64,000 nt of DNA from Lepus europaeus. Its lineage: Eukaryota; Chordata; Mammalia; Lagomorpha; Leporidae. Position numbers and translations under genes: made by a program. Positions 60,311 to 64,000 of this stretch are shown one piece after another. Below the pieces are notes generated by a model. The model searched no databases and was not told the origin of the DNA. It saw nothing but the letters and a program-made list of their open reading frames with translations. The stretch's first letter is position 1. Each line of letters begins with the position of its first letter. The stretch covers positions 19,896,001-19,960,000 of the forward strand of contig NC_084827.1 of NCBI RefSeq assembly GCF_033115175.1. Direction: 5' to 3'.

Positions 60311-62411
60311 TTTCCTGAAGTCCCCCAGACTCACACCATGCTGGGTACAGGTTCCTTTAGAAATCAGCGAAAGCACTGAGTCTGGACCTTGGAGTGGTTG
60401 GGTGTTTGGCATGCGTTGGTGCTGGAGGCAGGAATTAGTGGAGTGGCTGAGAAATGTACAAGCTGTCCCCCCACCCCCACCCCGGACAGTGGCAGGAGGC
60501 CTGAGCTACCCCAGGGCTACAGGCGACTTGGAGGAGCACACTCAGCCGGCTTCCTGCCTCCCAGGGATTCCTTTTGGGCCCCGGGCAGACTGCTCATCCG
60601 GTACACAGAGGCAGGAAGGAAATGTGGCATTCGAGAAAAGGTTAACTATTTCCTTTAAAAATGCTTAAAGTGTTAAAATTTCCTTATCTACTGTAAAAAA
60701 AAAAAAATAGGAGACAGCTGGAGAAATCTGAACACTAGATGTTGAATGATCCATATAGAAAACAGATCCAGCTTTCCAGGGAGGGCTCTGGAGAGAGAGA
60801 GAGAAAGAGAGAGAGAGAGTTGGGGAGACACTGGGGTCTTAGCAGTACGTGCTGGGGTCAGAGATGGCCCGGAATCCAACAGAAGCTGAGTCTGCTGTGT
60901 GTGTGTGTGTGTGTGTGTGTGGTGTGGGGAGCTCAAGACATCCATTGCCCACTACAGGAACACGGCTCGTCCCAGGGTGCACCTGCTCAAGGCTGGACAC
61001 CCACAGTATACCCTGCCTTGGGGTGCATGGGCCCAGACGTCACTGCCCCTGCTCACTGCTGTTCAAAGCTCCTCCCTATACTCACAGGGTTTCCGAACCA
61101 CAGCCACTGTTTGGGGGCTTACCTTTCTCACCCGTTAAGAATAACAACTATCTCGCACAATTCTCTGGCTCTCATTAGATTATGGATACGAAAGCGCTCC
61201 AAAACACACCAAGCATTGACACATGGAATGCCCAGGGCATGTGTCTGAAGAGCCCATCCCACTCCTCACCACACTCTTCCTGCTCCCACACATGGCCCTT
61301 GAAGGGCAGTGAGAATGCATGCGACAAATTCCTTTCCTTCTTTGTCCACAGTAAGGCGCTCCACTGAAGACGGTAGGGGTTATAAAGCCAACTGAGAATA
61401 AACCATCTCTGGCTATTTCTTTGCAAGTCATGAATTCCTGGTGCACTCCCGATTCCTATGACAGGGAGTCATGGACAAAGACCGTGTGTTGTTTGGGCAT
61501 ATTTCATAAGTTTAGTAAGATTTCAAGAAAACACGTTATCCGTAGCCTCCATGGAGAAACGCACTGAGTTATTCTAAGTCAGGCAGGAATGCGAGTGAGA
61601 ACCAGAGCTCCTTCTCTCAGAGAGGTCTAGATGGTCCACCTCCTGGTTGGCCCCCTTCCGGCCTAGTTCCCGTGTGCTACCCTAGCCCTAGCCTCAGCCC
61701 CTCTTCCTGGCCTGTTCCTGGGAACAGAGGACGCTTTACTGCCCCTGGTGGTCATGTCCCTCTTTTGCATCTGGGCTCTTGCGCTTTGTTCCTTCTGCAA
61801 GTGCACGTGGCACCCCTGGGTATGGCTCAGGACCGCGCACTTCTCCATCAGTGTTCCCGGCTCCTCTGCCCCCACGACCCCAGTAGAGTGGAGTTGACCC
61901 GCTGTCTACCATTTCTCTCAAGACTTACCAGGGCAGGCGCGAGGCACTAACCTCTTGTCCACCACACATTTTAAATGAGCCCATCTTGGCACTGTTCCCT
62001 GGGAACACTTTTCTCTGAATTCCATCTCCGAAGCTTAAAGATGCCTTTTTACATTGCTTTGGCAAATGTCATGACCTGGCGGGCTTTAATTGGCTCTGGA
62101 TAACATTTTTTTCTTTCCTCTTTATTAGGTGGCATGCTTACTGGCCTTTAACACTCTTCCCAATCCCTTGTGTGTGTTTTTGTCATCTAAGGGCCAGTCT
62201 CTGGGAAAGCAGTTCAGCGTGAAGCCCAGCCAGCAACGGCTGTGGGGCAGCCAGAGCTGTAACAGCCTCTCAGGGGCTGGATCCCAGGAGAGGGCCACAA
62301 GTGAGGAAGACACATATGGGTGGCATACGGATGCCCACCAGCATCTGTGTTTCTGGGTATGGTACCACATCAGTTAGACTTCATGGTTGTATGCTCAGAA
62401 AGTGACAGGCT
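60311..62411. other. Intergenic, no repeat or gene recognised
   Basis: This is the longest SINE-free stretch in the right half. Apart from a (TG)n microsatellite and a (GA)n patch at 60795-60818, I see nothing I can assign. Open frames of up to 169 codons on the plus strand include the (TG)n run and look fortuitous. Confidence 0.4.
60895..60921 (+). repeat. (TG)n microsatellite
   Basis: About 13 uninterrupted TG units. Confidence 0.95.
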
Positions 62412-62552
62412 AGGGGCCAGCGCTGCAGGTTCGAGTCCCGGCTGCTCCACTTCTGATCCAGTTCTCTTCTATGGCCTGGGAAAGCAGTGGAAGATGGCCC
62501 ACATGCTTGGGCCCCTGCACCTGCATGGGAGACCCAGAAGAAGCTCCTGGCC
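62412..62552 (+). mobile_element. CSINE, deleted at both ends
   Basis: The head GGGGCCAGCGCTGC runs straight into the B-box region (GGTTCGAGTCCCGG), skipping about 45 bp. It stops at 'agaagctcctggcc', without tail. Confidence 0.88.
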
Positions 62553-62555
62553 TCA

Positions 62556-62860
62556 TCTGAGCCATCAATAGGTTAGTGTCAGTGGGTGGAGCGTGGAGAT
62601 TTGAGCTGATTGTGGCATCTGGGGGGTGGGCCCGGTGGGGGGTCTTTAGGTCCCTGGGGGCTTGCCCTAGGAGGGTCAGTTGGTTGTTTGCACTGAGTTT
62701 GGCTGGGCTTCCCCTCTCTGCTCCCTAGCTCATGGTGCAGTGGTCCCCACCGGCTGATGGGCTGACCATTCTTAGACTGTGAACCTCCAAATCGCAAGCC
62801 AAAACAAACCTTCTTCTCCCTGAATCACTCCTCTTGAGTATTTTAGTAAAGTAATAAAAA
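62556..62860 (+). mobile_element. Probable MaLR (MST/MLT1-like) LTR
   Basis: 'gtgcagtggtccccaccggctgatggg', 'agactgtgaacctcc', 'gcaagccaaaacaaacc' and 'gagtattttagtaaagtaat' resemble the 3' half of ERVL-MaLR LTRs. Confidence 0.55.
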
Positions 62861-62867
62861 TTTGATG

Positions 62868-63205
62868 AGGCCCGTGCTGTGGCGTAGCAGGTAAAGCCGC
62901 TGCCTGCAGTGCCTGCATCCCATATGGGTACCGGTTAGAGTCCCGGCTGCTCTACTTCTGATCCAGCTCTCTGCTATGGCCTGGGAAAGCAGTGGAAGAT
63001 GGCCCAGGTCCTTGGGCCCCTGCAACTGCATAGGAGACCCGGAAGAAGCTCCTGGTTCCTGACTTCAGATCGGCTTAGCTCCGGCCGTTGTGGCCAACTG
63101 GGGAGTGAACCAGTAGATGGAAGCCCCCCCTCCCCCCCCCCGCCCACCGTGCCTCTTCTTCTCTCTCTGTAACTTTGATTTTCAAATAAATAATTTTTAA
63201 AAAAT
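62868..63205 (+). mobile_element. CSINE with a C-run
   Basis: The head is GAGGCCCGTGCTGTGGCG. The normally CT-rich region has become CCCCCCCTCCCCCCCCCCG (63125-63143). The tail is TTTCAAATAAATAATT. Confidence 0.92.
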
Positions 63206-63299
63206 TTGAGTAAGATACCACCCCTGGTACATACACACTTGCCTTCCACCCACCATCGAAATACAGTTATCATTTACTTTGATTAAATCTATTTTCAGT

Positions 63300-63627
63300 G
63301 CTTTTTTTTTTTTTTAAAGATTTATCATAATTTATTTGAAAGGCAGAGTTATGGGGAGCAAGAGAGATATAGAGAGAGATTCTTCCATCCTGGTTCACTC
63401 ACCAAATGACTGAAATGGCCAGGACTCAGTCAGGCTGAAGCCAGGAGCCTAGAACTCCATCCTGGTCTTCCATATGGGTGGCACTTGGGCCATCCTCCGT
63501 TGCTTTCCCAGGTACATTAGCAGGGAGCTGGATGGGAAGTGGAGCAGCCCGGACTCAAACCAGTGCCCATATGGGATGTCGGTATTGCAGGTGGCCATTT
63601 AATCCACTGGCCACAACACTGGCCCCT
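63300..63627 (-). mobile_element. CSINE, minus strand
   Basis: TATTTTCAGTG is duplicated before the T-run and after the head (CACAACACTGGCCCC). Confidence 0.94.
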
Positions 63628-63664
63628 ATTTTCAGTGTTTAGTCTTTTTTAAATAGTCATTAAT

Positions 63665-63974
63665 GGGGCCGGTGCCGTGGCTCACTTGGCTAATCCTCTG
63701 CCTGTGGCGCTGGATTCTGTCCTGGTTGCCCCTCTTCCAGTCCAGCTCTCTGCTGTGGCCTGGGAGGGCAGTGGAGGATGGCCCAAGTGCTTGGGCCCTG
63801 CACCCCATGGGAGACCAGGAGAAGCACCTGGCTCCTGGCTTCGGATCGACACAGCGCACCGGCTGTAGCGGCCATTTGGGAGGTGAACCAACGGAAGGAA
63901 AACCTGTTTGTCTCTCCCTCTCACTGTCTGTAACTCTACCTGTCAAATAAATAAATAAATAAATCTTTGAAAAA
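63665..63974 (+). mobile_element. CSINE, 'CTCACTTGG' subfamily, internally deleted
   Basis: AATAGTCATTAATG flanks it at about 63652-63665 and 63975-63988. The segment carrying the B-box is missing ('gtggcgctggattctgtcc'). It inserted in the immediate flank of the preceding SINE. Confidence 0.94.
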
Positions 63975-64000
63975 AATAGTCATTAATGAATTAATTAATT

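Noticed and set aside
60739-61248. 169-codon plus-strand frame
   Set aside because: It runs through (GA)n and (TG)n microsatellites, has no family resemblance and no splice or promoter context.
45000-64000. GARIN1A (FAM71F2) in the right part of the window
   Set aside because: Synteny would place it upstream of GARIN1B, but none of its expected conserved blocks (for example a second [11 protein letters not shown]-type or GVTSSVP-type exon) is present. It probably starts beyond 64 kb.

Overview
The window is mammalian nuclear DNA and almost certainly comes from a rabbit or close relative (Leporidae, probably Oryctolagus). It carries dozens of copies of the tRNA-derived lagomorph C-repeat (CSINE) in both orientations, rabbit-type L1 3' ends, ancient MIR/L2/MER5/MLT1 repeats, and small exons separated by large introns. 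Two genes are recognisable, both on the minus strand. CALU (calumenin) occupies the left third. GARIN1B (formerly FAM71F1) lies between about 31.6 and 44.7 kb. Their order and spacing match what I recall of the GARIN1A-GARIN1B-CALU-OPN1SW block of human chromosome 7, read here in inverted orientation. Neither GARIN1A nor OPN1SW is in the window.

Layout: 1-2 kb is CALU intron. At 2.0-2.5 kb are the two alternative (mutually exclusive) CALU exons, only 73 bp apart. Exon 2, with the start codon, is at 8.8-9.1 kb. A CpG-island promoter with an inferred noncoding exon 1 is at 22.3-23.3 kb. The remaining CALU exons lie beyond the left edge. From 23.3 to 31.5 kb is repeat-rich intergenic DNA. GARIN1B coding exons are at 44.4-44.7, 43.3-43.5, 40.7-41.0, 39.6-39.7 and 31.6-31.75 kb. 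A small exon needed to keep the frame between the last two was not located. Intron 4 contains a decayed piggyBac transposase relic (36.1-38.1 kb). From 44.7 to 64 kb I see no gene I can name. The stretch holds SINEs, L1 3' ends, a probable solo LTR, and one unexplained open, exon-like stretch at 47.7-48.0 kb.

The two genes are unrelated in function. Calumenin is an EF-hand calcium-binding protein of the ER lumen and secretory pathway. GARIN1B is a testis protein that binds RAB2 and is needed for acrosome formation. Their proximity is simple synteny.

I found no previously undescribed biological system. The most interesting items are the CALU exon pair, where including both exons creates an immediate stop codon; the piggyBac relic that landed in a MIR; a head-to-head chimeric SINE able to form a long hairpin; and the unassigned open stretch near 47.8 kb. 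Exon boundaries were read base by base. Repeat boundaries were read by eye and are good to about 10-20 bp.
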